NCBI GenBank assembly: GCA_038562165.1
Contig: JBCFAO010000001.1
Span: 74,226-138,225, forward strand
DNA: 64,000 bases
Origin: WRMS01 sp038562165
GTDB lineage: Bacteria; Bacillota; Peptococcia; DRI-13; UBA5745
Direction of reading: 5' to 3'
In this document: positions 34,518 to 43,176 of the stretch, piece after piece
Layout of the letters: each line of letters begins with the position of its first letter
Position numbering within the stretch: the stretch's first letter is position 1
Notes under the pieces: model-generated
The model's database searches: none
What the model saw: only the letters and a program-made list of their open reading frames with translations
What the model was told of the DNA's origin: nothing
Program-made: the position numbers and the translations under genes

Positions 34518-35399
34518 TTAAAGCTCTTCAACATTTAAGGACAGATATTCCTGGCCTTTAACTGCTACATATAGGCTGACAGCCACATAAGCAAAGATCA
34601 GCAGCTTTCCCGGCAGCGAATACACATAAAGGTTTTTTTGTCCTGTATCCAGCATGGATAAGACCACCGGAAAGCTCCAAGACATTAATAGAGTGGCATA
34701 TAACTGTCTTTTGCGGCCGGCAGCTTTTTGAGCCACCAGAAGCACTGCCCGCAAATCGGCCTCCAGGCTTTGAACGGACTTGTCCAGGGCCCGTAAAGCC
34801 GCAGGAGTCCAGCCATCTTTATTAGCTTGGATCAAGGTCTCGGCCACATGATCAAATTTTTTAAGCTTTATGCTATTTTGCCATAAAACCACAGCCTCCC
34901 GAACGCTGCTGCCTAAACGCAGCTCCTCCAAAACCTGTCGAAGGATTTTTGTCCGCTGGCCCCGTCCATCGCTTTCTATCACCATTTCAATAGCCCTGCT
35001 GAGACTGCCCTGATCCGGCAGGCGGGCCAAAAGCTGGCGCAGAGAGTCCGTCAGCGCCATTAAGGTTTCCAACCGCTGCCGCCTTTTACGATTGTTGATA
35101 ATCAAGGTTGGCAGAATCAGCGTCAGCAGCCAGCCCAAACCAAAAAGCAGCAGATTGCCGGTAATAAGATACAGGCTGCAAGCTACAGATAAGCTAAAAA
35201 GCCAGACCATTTTCGTTTCCCTGCCGCCCCAGCTCACCCCTGCCGCGTAGGCTTGGCTATGCAGACGTTTTTCCTCCCTTGCCCAATAGCTTCCTTCCTT
35301 TTTACGGCCCTGTTCTTTCTGATTGCCGGTAATCAAAAGCAGAAATGATAGCGTCAGCCAGCCGGTAAACAGCCCTGCATTAAAAAAAGATCCTGCCAT
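34518..35399 (-). CDS. TadB-like pilus assembly inner-membrane protein
   Basis: A 293-residue F-domain protein with N-terminal membrane pairs (~5-22 and ~65-100), a cytoplasmic helical domain ('LTDSLRQLLARLPDQGSLSRAIE' in part) and C-terminal membrane segments. It pairs with the TadC-like product. It starts 37 nt after the ATPase gene. Confidence 0.82.
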   Translation of the reverse strand: MAGSFFNAGLFTGWLTLSFLLLITGNQKEQGRKKEGSYWAREEKRLHSQAYAAGVSWGGRETKMVWLFSLSVACSLYLITGNLLLFGLGWLLTLILPTLIINNRKRRQRLETLMALTDSLRQLLARLPDQGSLSRAIEMVIESDGRGQRTKILRQVLEELRLGSSVREAVVLWQNSIKLKKFDHVAETLIQANKDGWTPAALRALDKSVQSLEADLRAVLLVAQKAAGRKRQLYATLLMSWSFPVVLSMLDTGQKNLYVYSLPGKLLIFAYVAVSLYVAVKGQEYLSLNVEEL

Positions 35400-35436
35400 A
35401 CTACGGCTCCTTCTTATCCCTTTTAAACCTTGCCCT

Positions 35437-36834
35437 TTATTTTGCCGGCGAAAGCCAGCGGTCGATATGGTCCTGAGGCACTAAAGCCTGACGGAGCTTG
35501 TCTGCCAAGGCTTGAGAAATCCCGTTCAGCCGCCGGTGCCTGCCGGACACTTTGCCGTCGGCTGCCAATCCGGTCTGGCAAAATTGAAAGAGCTTCCGGC
35601 AAACAGGTTTTTTGGCGCCTTCGTAGCCCACCAGCTCCACCACTTCAGTGATCACCCGGCTTCTGCCCATTTTTTGCTGAAAAAGAATTAAATCCACGGT
35701 GTCCGCCAATTGAGCGGCAATAACCTCGTCATTGTAACCGTCTCCTGCCAGTTGTACGATGCGCACCGCCGCATTGGCAGCGGAACTGGCGTGAATGGTA
35801 AAATACGTAATATGTCCCGTATTCATACTCTCATGGGCCTGACGGCAGGCCTGGGCATCCCGCACCTCTCCAATCATCACTTTGACGGGCCGCATCCGTA
35901 AAGATACTTTAGTCAGCCGGGCAATATCGAATCTCTTTTCCTTATTTTCATGGTCTTTCGTCTGCAAGGCTACGATATTGTGGTAGTTTTGATAGTTGCT
36001 GCGCCGCCGCAGCATCATCTCCGGGCTGTCTTCAATGGTAATAATTCTGGTATCGTCGGCAAAATAAAAGGGTATAGCCATCAGAGTAGTGGTTTTTCCC
36101 GAGTTGGTAGCCCCGGCAATAATACCGTTACACCAAGGCAGCACCTGAGCAAAGAATTCATCCATTTCCTCACTGATACAACCGCCGGCCACTAATTGGG
36201 CAGATGTAATAGTTTCCTCGGCAAATTTTCGTATGGAAGCGCAAGTGCCTTCCGTGGCAATGCCTCCCCTGCCGGAGCCTAAAACGGCACAGATTCTGAA
36301 CTTCTCAAAGAGACTGTCAATATGAGGCTCATTAGCCGTCAGCGCCTTGCCGTCAGCCATCAGCATTTTATTGATGACCACCTCTAAATGGGCTTCATCT
36401 TTAAATCCCATCTCCGGATGGTATTCCTCCACTCCCTCCTTTTCTAAATAAACATCCTTATAGTTGTTAATATCGATATTGGTCACCGTCGGATCATCCA
36501 GGGCTTTTTGAATAGGGCCATAGTATAAAATCTCTTCCTGCAGCCGGATATATAGTTGCTTCTGATCCATCCCCGGGGCAGTTAAGCCCCTTTGGCCCAG
36601 ATAATGCAGAATCTGCTTTTTCATCATTTCCCTGGTTTTAGGATCAATGACTGCCGTAGCCAGGCCTGCGCTGTGGTTTTCCCGCAGATAATCTCTCACT
36701 TGCCTTACTGCCGCCGAAAGATCAACCGTCCTGCTCTGGTCTTGGCTCTGCCCCTCCCCTAGGCCATATTGCCGCCTTTCGTCCGCCTCACCCATAGCAT
36801 AGATATATTCTAAAGGGTCAAAAAGATTTTTCAT
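35437..36834 (-). CDS. TadA/CpaF-type pilus assembly ATPase
   Basis: A 465-residue hexameric secretion ATPase. Walker A is 'GIIAGATNSGKTTTLMA' (about residue 240), the Asp box is 'IITIEDSPEMML', and Walker B lies in 'VKVMIGEVRDAQACRQA'. The region 'ILYYGPIQKALDDPTVTNIDI' (in part) is the CpaF-type N-terminal domain. It powers assembly, and perhaps retraction, of the Flp pilus. Confidence 0.93.
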   Translation of the reverse strand: MKNLFDPLEYIYAMGEADERRQYGLGEGQSQDQSRTVDLSAAVRQVRDYLRENHSAGLATAVIDPKTREMMKKQILHYLGQRGLTAPGMDQKQLYIRLQEEILYYGPIQKALDDPTVTNIDINNYKDVYLEKEGVEEYHPEMGFKDEAHLEVVINKMLMADGKALTANEPHIDSLFEKFRICAVLGSGRGGIATEGTCASIRKFAEETITSAQLVAGGCISEEMDEFFAQVLPWCNGIIAGATNSGKTTTLMAIPFYFADDTRIITIEDSPEMMLRRRSNYQNYHNIVALQTKDHENKEKRFDIARLTKVSLRMRPVKVMIGEVRDAQACRQAHESMNTGHITYFTIHASSAANAAVRIVQLAGDGYNDEVIAAQLADTVDLILFQQKMGRSRVITEVVELVGYEGAKKPVCRKLFQFCQTGLAADGKVSGRHRRLNGISQALADKLRQALVPQDHIDRWLSPAK

Positions 36835-36842
36835 GGCGGCCC

Positions 36843-37760
36843 CTACAAATAGACCAATCCTGCTTCTCCCCCATTATCGTTCCTTGCTTGAGCCGGCCAA
36901 TAATCCTGCTTTAGCTCCCAGGAGCTTGCCTCTTCATTAAGCAAAGCTCCCCAGGGCACTTCCCCCTCAAAATTGAAGAAGTGCTGGCTGGCTGGCGCCG
37001 GCTTTTCTGCCCCTGCTTCTTTGCCGCTTAGGCTGCCGTCATCCTCTGCACTCTGGAGTTCTTCGTCATCAAAATTAAATGCCTGCTCTAAAGTCATTTT
37101 GATTTTGCGGCTGTCCCAAGAGGTCACTTTAATACCTTTTAAGCTTTCATTTTCTTTGCCTTTGGCGTATACGATCCTTTCGATGGCTTTAATATCTCCT
37201 ACCGCCGCCAAAATAAATTTTTCGGGACTATGCTTATATACCTGAATCAAACGGCGGATAGAAGCTAAGGCATAGGCGGCTTCCGTAGGTTTGCTCAAAG
37301 GAATTACCACTTGATCCGCCGCTTTCAGGGAGAAAAAGGTCATGGGATTGACCAGTTGGCCCTGACAGTCCAGGATCAGGTGCCGGCAGCCTCTGGCCCA
37401 GGCCAGCTCCTGGAGAGCCGTAACAAAATCCATCAGCGCGCTGAAGCTCACTCTGGTTACAACGGGGCAATCCGGGGTAGCAAATACACTGGCGGGTAAA
37501 AGGGCAAGTTTTTGGTTGACTTGATGAACCATGTCCCAGGTCAGGCAGTTCTTTTGGTCAAAGCGCATAAGGGCAGACTCTGTATTGCGGCTGCGGTCCA
37601 TAATACCGGAGACAAAACCTAAGCGGGGAATACCCAGGCAGGGCAACTCGGCAAGCAAAGCCTTTCTCTGCTCTGCCAGCAATTCCGCCGTACCGAAAGA
37701 CAACTCCGCGGCATCCACCCCTGTACAGGACCAAAAAACGATTGTGTTTTTTCTCATCAT
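36843..37760 (-). CDS. Degenerate ParA/TadZ-like protein of the pilus locus
   Basis: A 305-residue protein with a MinD/ParA-like fold pattern: 'HLILDCQGQLVNPMTFFSLKAAD' (in part) resembles the ParA 'D..' switch strand, followed by 'QVVIPLSKPTEAAYALASIRRL' (in part). The P-loop position holds 'FWSCTGVDAAELS' with no GKT, so nucleotide binding is doubtful. Its place just before TadA matches TadZ/CpaE, which position the pilus. The last ~70 residues are acidic and low-complexity. Confidence 0.65.
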   Translation of the reverse strand: MMRKNTIVFWSCTGVDAAELSFGTAELLAEQRKALLAELPCLGIPRLGFVSGIMDRSRNTESALMRFDQKNCLTWDMVHQVNQKLALLPASVFATPDCPVVTRVSFSALMDFVTALQELAWARGCRHLILDCQGQLVNPMTFFSLKAADQVVIPLSKPTEAAYALASIRRLIQVYKHSPEKFILAAVGDIKAIERIVYAKGKENESLKGIKVTSWDSRKIKMTLEQAFNFDDEELQSAEDDGSLSGKEAGAEKPAPASQHFFNFEGEVPWGALLNEEASSWELKQDYWPAQARNDNGGEAGLVYL

Positions 37761-37799
37761 AAAATCTCCTCCTAATCTTTGCTTTTTTATCTCTGATTT

Positions 37800-39575
37800 T
37801 CACTGTAGGCTCTGCCATTGGATGCTCTGCCATAAATCGGATAAGCACTGGCAGCTTTCCCCCGAGACTCCCTCATATTTGCCGCTTAAAGCAGTCAGAC
37901 TGATGAAGTCCTTTTTAATTGCCGGGGGTATGATGACATATTGCTCCAAGGCTAAATTTTTCATTTGTTTTTTAATCCTCTCTTCCCCCCAGCTACCGTC
38001 AAAAACCGGCAAACAGCGGCTTTGCCACTTTCCCTGCAAATAAGGAGCCTCATTGAAGGAAGGGGTCCAGGGAGAAAAGGCAATGATTTTCCTGCGGCAA
38101 ACCAGGCTGTCTTTCCAACAAAGAGAAGCCCTATCCCCAAAGCCTAAATAAAAAACATAAGTATATTGCTCTTCCATGATAGCCCAATGAACGAGAGAGG
38201 CGAAAAAGCCGTCCCAAAAAGGGTAAAGTTTCTTTTCTATCTGGCCTTGGGGCAAAATATCCAAAAGATCATAATCAGGGTGATCGCCGTGAAAGCAATA
38301 GTTTTGCCATGGCCCCCTAGTCCCTGAAGCAAAATCCTGCAATGCTTCTCTTAAACTTTTTTCCGGCTGGTACAGGCCTAAAGCCTTCTCCAACCGGGAA
38401 TCGCCGCCCGGCAACTCCACAAGCAGCGTTTTGCTGCCGCTGCCGGCTAAATGAGCAGCCATCAAAAAAGCCAAGGCGTAAGTCAACAGGCAGTCCTCCT
38501 CGGAAAAGAAAAGGGCAGTAGAGCCAGTCCGAGGCACTTCCGGTGTTTGCTGTTTTTTGCTTTTGATCGGCAGCTTGAAGTTTTTATAAGTCAGCCATTG
38601 CTTTGGTGATATTGCTTTTAGCAGGGGTTCCGGGGCTAATGCTACAGTAGCCGCCGCCGGTGGCGGGGACACAACCGGGGGAGGGGTCGGCGCCGGGGCT
38701 GGCGCTGAGATCAGGGCCGGTGCCGGAGGTAGAGGCGGAGGCGGAGATGGACCGGCCGCTAAAGAAGGATCTGCCGCCAGGACTGGTACTAAATCCGGCA
38801 TCAGGGCTGGTACTGAGGCTGGTACTGAGGCTGGTACTGAATCTGGAGCCCGTACCCGCACTGGCGCTGGGTCTGGAAAACCTGCCGGGGCTGGCATCGA
38901 AGCAGGGGCCGGAGCCGGGGCCGATGGCATAGCCCCTACTGCAGCCGGAGCCGGCTTCCTCCATAAAGTCAGCTTTTCTTCTTTCGTAATCTCTATCCTT
39001 TTTTCCAGCCAGGCTTTCAACAGACGGGAACCATCCTTCAGCTTGATCTGCCAAAGCTGCCGTCCCTCCTCCGGTTCCGGAATGGCGGGAGGCGGTAAAG
39101 TGCCCAAATAAGCTTCTAACTGGCGGAAGCTCCGGGCCGTAGACAGTACTTCCCCAAAAAGCCGGCTATCCATGCCGGACAAAAACCAGAAATCGTAAAA
39201 GCCCTGGCTCATTAAGTCGATCAGAAGATTTTGGCCTGTGCTTTTTTCTTCGGGCATTAAAAGCTTTATCCCGGCATCTCCTGCCACAGTCCGCATTTTG
39301 ATTAAGGATTGCAGCAGAAGCGCTTCCGGCTCTCTCTGCAGCAGCGATACATTGCGGTAATAATTGAGCCCGTTGACAACCAGTATACGTTGGCCGGTAT
39401 TCTGAGCGGAAGATTCCCCTGGCTTATGCTTAGAGTAATGTGTAATGGCCTCCTGAAAGTCTCGAAAAACAGCGGCGGCCGCATACTGGTCCGGCAATAA
39501 GGAAAGCAGAGGAGAATCACTGGAGAAAAAAATAAAGTCCACCGGTATTATCGTTTTTACATGACCGGGTTTCAC
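37800..39575 (-). CDS. CpaE/TadZ-like protein with Pro/Ala/Val-rich central region
   Basis: This 591-residue protein is the first gene of the Tad locus. Residues ~1-165 look like a receiver-type domain ('DFIFFSSDSPLLSLLPDQ', 'RILVVNGLNYYR'). Residues ~205-330 are almost all Pro, Ala, Val and Ser (repeated PAPAP and SVPA units). Residues ~355-590 are ParA/CpaE-like in layout ('ALAFLMAAHLAGSGSKTLLVEL' in part) but have no Walker A lysine motif. The start is a GTG without a clear ribosome site, so the true N-terminus may differ. Known CpaE proteins combine a receiver-like and an ATPase domain; the long Pro-rich spacer is unusual. Confidence 0.65.
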   Translation of the reverse strand: MKPGHVKTIIPVDFIFFSSDSPLLSLLPDQYAAAAVFRDFQEAITHYSKHKPGESSAQNTGQRILVVNGLNYYRNVSLLQREPEALLLQSLIKMRTVAGDAGIKLLMPEEKSTGQNLLIDLMSQGFYDFWFLSGMDSRLFGEVLSTARSFRQLEAYLGTLPPPAIPEPEEGRQLWQIKLKDGSRLLKAWLEKRIEITKEEKLTLWRKPAPAAVGAMPSAPAPAPASMPAPAGFPDPAPVRVRAPDSVPASVPASVPALMPDLVPVLAADPSLAAGPSPPPPLPPAPALISAPAPAPTPPPVVSPPPAAATVALAPEPLLKAISPKQWLTYKNFKLPIKSKKQQTPEVPRTGSTALFFSEEDCLLTYALAFLMAAHLAGSGSKTLLVELPGGDSRLEKALGLYQPEKSLREALQDFASGTRGPWQNYCFHGDHPDYDLLDILPQGQIEKKLYPFWDGFFASLVHWAIMEEQYTYVFYLGFGDRASLCWKDSLVCRRKIIAFSPWTPSFNEAPYLQGKWQSRCLPVFDGSWGEERIKKQMKNLALEQYVIIPPAIKKDFISLTALSGKYEGVSGESCQCLSDLWQSIQWQSLQ

Positions 39576-39692
39576 TGCGGCATGATGCTCACCACTTTCT
39601 TCAGTTCTGACATAGTCAGTATCTGCACCAATATAGTTCTCATGGCAAATGATAAGATCACCTTCTTACGATATCTTTATCCTTTTTTTCCC

Positions 39693-39720
39693 ATTTTATC
39701 ATAAAATTGTATTTCGTCAA
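39693..39720 (-). promoter_or_regulatory. Sigma-A promoter of the Tad pilus locus
   Basis: On the minus strand TTGACG (39715-39720) and TAAAAT (39693-39698) have a 16-bp A/T-rich spacer. Transcription would start near 39686 and give a ~110-base leader. It can drive all genes down to 31.2 kb or 29.3 kb, since the gaps between them are 50 bp or less. Confidence 0.65.
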
Positions 39721-39812
39721 CTACTAAATTAGATTTTTCTTATTTAAATTGAAATATAACCAAATTTAAGCCATAAAACCTTAATTCTTGCGGTTTTGTA
39801 TTATATGATGGG

Positions 39813-39900
39813 AAGCGACTTTTTGCACACGGAAAATTAGGGTTCGTTTTCCCTAGCCAAGGCCGTGCATGGGACGGATACTCTAATCTTCCGGAAGTCA
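39813..39900. other. Structured intergenic element of unknown class
   Basis: Nested pairings are visible: GGAAG (39814-39818) with CTTCC (39887-39892 area), TGCAC-A-CGG (~39825-39833) with CCGTGCA (~39863-39869), and an inner TAGGG/CCCTA hairpin (~39840-39857). It resembles a folded RNA but matches none of the riboswitch classes I know. Strand is undecided. The rest of the 460-bp gap 39576-40038 holds the Tad promoter, A/T-rich sequence and the nfo terminator. Confidence 0.4.
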
Positions 39901-39905
39901 AACCA

Positions 39906-39950
39906 TAAAAAAACAGGATCTTGAGGTTTAAGCCTCAGATCCTGTGTAAC
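39906..39950 (-). terminator. Intrinsic terminator downstream of nfo
   Basis: A long stem between ACAGGATCTTGAGG (39914-39927 area) and CCTCAGATCCTGT is followed on the minus strand by seven T (39907-39913). It lies about 90 bases past the nfo stop. Confidence 0.8.
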
Positions 39951-40038
39951 AGTACATCATCGTCGCAAACTATAATCATTGTATTTCAATGGCGAATTAC
40001 CGCTATTTGGCGCAAACGCTATAAATCTTGAAAATCTC

Positions 40039-40947
40039 CTATTTTTCGAGGTTCCGGTGGGGGCTTGCTGCCCTGTCCTCTGGCAAAGCCCTGTCCTCTG
40101 GCAAACCCCTGTCCCTTGACAAAGCCATGTCCCTCAGCAAAGCAATTTCCCTGGCATAGCCCTCAAGATCGTTTGGCGTCTCCAGATAAAAGGGCAAACT
40201 CTTTAATGAAGGATGGTTGACGATTTTCCTGAAAGCCTCCAACCCTATGCTGCCTTCGCCGATTTTACTATGGCGGTCCTTATGGCTGCCTAAAGGATTC
40301 ATGCTGTCATTCAAATGAATGGCTTTCAGCCGCCACAGCCCCACAACATCGTCAAATTCCTGCAGCACCTCTTCAAGCCGGGCAGCCACATCATAGCCGC
40401 CGTCAAAAACATGGCAGGTATCGAGACAAACACCCAGCTTTTCTTTCAGCTCCACACCGTCAATGATCTGACGCAGCTCTTCAAAGGTCTTGCCTATCTC
40501 ATTGCCTTTGCCGGACATGGTTTCCAGAAGGATCATGGTGTTTTGCTCCGGCTTCAGCACCTGATTCAGCATATGGACTACGGAGCGAATCCCTTTTTCC
40601 GGCCCCTTGCCGCCGTGGCTGCCGGGATGAAAATTATACATAGTGCCGGGAATGAGCTCCAGGCGGCTAATGTCCTCAAGCATTGTTTCCCTGGTGAAGT
40701 TTTGTATACGTTCTTCATCAGAACCGGCATTTAGCGTGTAAGGAGCATGGGCAAGAATTTTCTCAATGCCCGCCTCTTGGGCAAAAGCCAAATAGTTCTC
40801 TATATCCGCCATATCCAGAGCTTTAACATTGCCGCCCCGGGGATTTCTTGTAAAGAACTGAAAGGTATTGGCGCCGATGGACTGGGCTTGCTTGCCCATA
40901 GCCAGATAGCCTTTTGATGAAGATAGATGACAACCGATTCTCAACAT
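40039..40947 (-). CDS. nfo: Endonuclease IV (AP endonuclease) Nfo
   Basis: A 302-residue TIM-barrel, Zn-dependent AP endonuclease. Metal ligands and signatures are visible in 'LAHAPYTLNAGS', 'FHPGSHGGKG', 'VCLDTCHVFDGGYD', 'HLNDSMNPLGSHKDRH' and 'FYLETPND'. ATG 40947 is used: AAGGAA lies 6 nt upstream. Typical enzymes end near residue 280; here the last ~25 residues are a hexapeptide-like repeat (RDRGLPEDRALPEDRA) encoded by an 18-bp tandem repeat. It lies 18 nt after the XRE-cupin gene and is probably cotranscribed with it. Confidence 0.96.
   Translation of the reverse strand: MLRIGCHLSSSKGYLAMGKQAQSIGANTFQFFTRNPRGGNVKALDMADIENYLAFAQEAGIEKILAHAPYTLNAGSDEERIQNFTRETMLEDISRLELIPGTMYNFHPGSHGGKGPEKGIRSVVHMLNQVLKPEQNTMILLETMSGKGNEIGKTFEELRQIIDGVELKEKLGVCLDTCHVFDGGYDVAARLEEVLQEFDDVVGLWRLKAIHLNDSMNPLGSHKDRHSKIGEGSIGLEAFRKIVNHPSLKSLPFYLETPNDLEGYAREIALLRDMALSRDRGLPEDRALPEDRAASPHRNLEK
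40071..40159. repeat. Degenerating 18-bp tandem repeat in the nfo 3' end
   Basis: Units of 18 bp begin at 40071, 40089, 40107, 40125 and (17 bp) 40143. The first two differ by one base (CCCTGTCCTCTGGCAAAG/C) and later ones diverge step by step. The unit contains GAGGACA on the minus strand, as does the 18-bp unit at 12962-13051. Confidence 0.85.
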
Positions 40948-40965
40948 GTTTTTTTCCTTAATCAA

Positions 40966-41520
40966 TCAAAAATTTGGCGGGGTAACGGCAAAGACCAGCC
41001 TGGTATCCTCATCGCTATTATTATACCAGCGATGATAGGCAAGCCCCGGAATCCGTACGCTATCCCCTTCGTGCAAAACATATTCCACATTTTCCATCTG
41101 CAAAACAATGCTGCCTTTCAGCACGAGAGCCACCTCTTCACCCTCGTGGTTCATTAGCTGATGGGAGTTTTCCGTGTGGGGCTGCAGCCGCATTTCAAAA
41201 AACTCAATATTTCCCGAGGCATCCGGCGTCAGCAGCTCAAGGTATGGCTTTCTTTTGTCCCGGGAGCCAATCTGCTTACGGTCGTTCTTGCGTACAACAA
41301 TATCTTTTTCTGCGCCTTCGGTCATAAATAAATAATATAAAGGCACTTGCAATTCCTTGGAAATCAGCTTCAGCGTCGATAATGAAGGATTAGCATTATT
41401 TCGTTCGATCTGACTTAACATGGAAGGTGTTATTTGAATGCGCTGAGCCAATTCTTTTTGGCTCATCTTATTTTTTTCCCGAAAAAGCACGATACGTTCA
41501 CCCAGATTTATCTCGTCCAT
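40966..41520 (-). CDS. XRE-family regulator with C-terminal cupin domain
   Basis: The 184-residue protein has an N-terminal helix-turn-helix ('MSQKELAQRIQITPSMLSQIERNNANPSL' in part, residues ~18-60) and a C-terminal cupin (~residues 110-180, 'EGEEVALVLKGSIVLQMENVEYV' in part, 'GDSVRIPGLAYHRWYN'). This class often senses small metabolites such as amino acids and controls neighbouring transport and catabolic genes. Divergent placement next to the GntP-D-amino-acid-enzyme operon suggests that as a target. Confidence 0.92.
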   Translation of the reverse strand: MDEINLGERIVLFREKNKMSQKELAQRIQITPSMLSQIERNNANPSLSTLKLISKELQVPLYYLFMTEGAEKDIVVRKNDRKQIGSRDKRKPYLELLTPDASGNIEFFEMRLQPHTENSHQLMNHEGEEVALVLKGSIVLQMENVEYVLHEGDSVRIPGLAYHRWYNNSDEDTRLVFAVTPPNF

Positions 41521-41535
41521 TAGCTGACTCCTCTA

Positions 41536-41585
41536 GCCGATAGTCGGTTTTTATTTATTATACACTGTTTTCAAAAAAACGTAAA
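41536..41585 (-). promoter_or_regulatory. Promoter of the XRE-cupin/nfo transcript with nearby palindrome
   Basis: On the minus strand TTTACG (41580-41585) and TATAAT (41557-41562) have a 17-bp spacer. A palindrome CCGA-N3-TCGG (41537-41547) lies between the promoter and the ATG and could be an operator. Confidence 0.55.
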
Positions 41586-41641
41586 TCGAGATTACTATTC
41601 AAAAATATTTAATCACATTTAATAATAATCAATTAATGCAA

Positions 41642-41670
41642 TTGACATTTAATAACCTTTGTAATAAAAT
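41642..41670 (+). promoter_or_regulatory. Consensus sigma-A promoter of the gntP-like operon
   Basis: TTGACA (41642-41647), a 17-bp spacer and TAAAAT (41665-41670) lie in very A/T-rich DNA. The leader to ATG 41794 is about 115 bases. In the 273-bp divergent gap, repeated TTTAATAA/TTAATAAT stretches surround the -35 box and may be regulator sites. Confidence 0.75.
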
Positions 41671-41793
41671 TAATTTAATTCAATATAATTAAAATATATT
41701 AAACCAAAAAGCTGGGAGCTGATCTGTCAATCGGGGGAGGTGATAGCCACAACCGCAGGAAAAAGCCTTTAATAAACGGAAGGAGAATGATTA

Positions 41794-43143
41794 ATGAATA
41801 CATCGCTAATTATTATTTCTCTGGCCTTATCTATTGGACTTCTGGTTTTTCTCACGGTTAAAATTAAGCTGCACCCTTTCTTCGCTTTAACGATTTGCGC
41901 CTTTGTTTATGGTATAATAACTGGACTATCGGTTCCGGAAATCGTGACGGCTTTTTCGGCGGGTATGGGCGGCACCATTGCCGGTATCGGCGTGGTCATC
42001 GCTATCGGTACTGTCATGGGCAGCCTTTTGGAAAAAAGCGGCGCCGCCGAGACTATGGCCCGGACTATTCTTAAAATAACCGGTCCCAAGCATGCTGCTT
42101 TAGGCTTAGCTGCTACCGGTTATTTTGTATCCATTCCCGTATTTTGCGATTCGGCCTTTGTTTTGCTTTCGCCCCTGGCCCGCCGGCTTAGCCGGGACAC
42201 CAAGACAAGCATGACCACTATGGCCATTGCTTTAGGCATGGGCCTCCACGCTACTCATATGCTGGTGCCGCCTACCCCCGGTCCCTTGGCTGTAACCGGA
42301 ATCCTGGGTGCCGACCTGGGTCTCGTCATTTTGCTGGGCATGCTGGTGTCTATTCCCGTTACCTTGGTGGGCTATTATCTGGGCATAGTTTTTGGCCGCA
42401 AATATTATTATCTGCCCGAAGATATCGAGGAAGCAATTGTGGAAGACAGCCGTCTGCCGGGAGCTGTTCAGTCCTTCCTGCCCATTTTGCTGCCCATCTT
42501 TCTTATGCTTTTGCATACAATTGCTTCCTTGGATGCAGCGCCCTTTGGCAAAGACAATTTCATCACCGCACTGCTTTCCGCCGTTGGCCAGCCTGTTACC
42601 GCTTTGCTGATCGGCCTGGCCTGCGCCTTCTTTACCTATAAGAGCTTACACCCGGAGGACAAAAAGGTCTGGACCTTTGACGGGGAATTTGGCGAATCAT
42701 TGAAAACAGCGGGCCAGATCGTGCTTATTGTAGGAGCCGGCGGCGCTTTTGCCACCGTATTAAAAACCAGTCACCTGGAAACTATTGTACAGACTTATTT
42801 CTCCAGCATCACTTTAGGAATCCTGGTGCCCTTCATCATCGGTGCCATTTTCCGCACTTGCATCGGTTCCGGTACGGTGGGCATGATTACCGCCGCCTCC
42901 ATGCTGCTGCCCTTGCTGGACGTGCTGGGCTTTACCACGCCTATCGGCCTGGTTATCGCTATGCTGGCCTGCGCTGCCGGCGGCTTTATGGTCTTTCATG
43001 GCAACGATGACTTCTTCTGGGTTATTACCTCTACCTCAGAAATGAAACCGGAAATCGCTTACAAAACCCTGCCCATTATCAGCGTTGCTCAGGCTCTGAC
43101 CGCTTTAGTCATGGTATTTATATTACAATTCATTTTTATTTAA
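41794..43143 (+). CDS. GntP-family transporter (gluconate/D-serine type permease)
   Basis: A 449-residue polytopic membrane protein of the GntP family. Typical segments are 'GIGVVIAIGTVMGSLLEKSGAAETMA' (in part), 'LVPPTPGPLAVTGILGADLG' and 'CIGSGTVGMITAASMLLPLL', ending in 'HGNDDFFWVITSTSEM'. The family carries gluconate, related sugar acids and D-serine (DsdX). The next gene acts on D-amino acids, which favours a D-serine or D-threonine-like substrate; this is inference. GGAAGGAG lies 7 nt before the ATG. Confidence 0.93.
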   Translation: MNTSLIIISLALSIGLLVFLTVKIKLHPFFALTICAFVYGIITGLSVPEIVTAFSAGMGGTIAGIGVVIAIGTVMGSLLEKSGAAETMARTILKITGPKHAALGLAATGYFVSIPVFCDSAFVLLSPLARRLSRDTKTSMTTMAIALGMGLHATHMLVPPTPGPLAVTGILGADLGLVILLGMLVSIPVTLVGYYLGIVFGRKYYYLPEDIEEAIVEDSRLPGAVQSFLPILLPIFLMLLHTIASLDAAPFGKDNFITALLSAVGQPVTALLIGLACAFFTYKSLHPEDKKVWTFDGEFGESLKTAGQIVLIVGAGGAFATVLKTSHLETIVQTYFSSITLGILVPFIIGAIFRTCIGSGTVGMITAASMLLPLLDVLGFTTPIGLVIAMLACAAGGFMVFHGNDDFFWVITSTSEMKPEIAYKTLPIISVAQALTALVMVFILQFIFI

Positions 43144-43176
43144 TTAACCTATATTGTACTGAAAGGACTGATCAAC

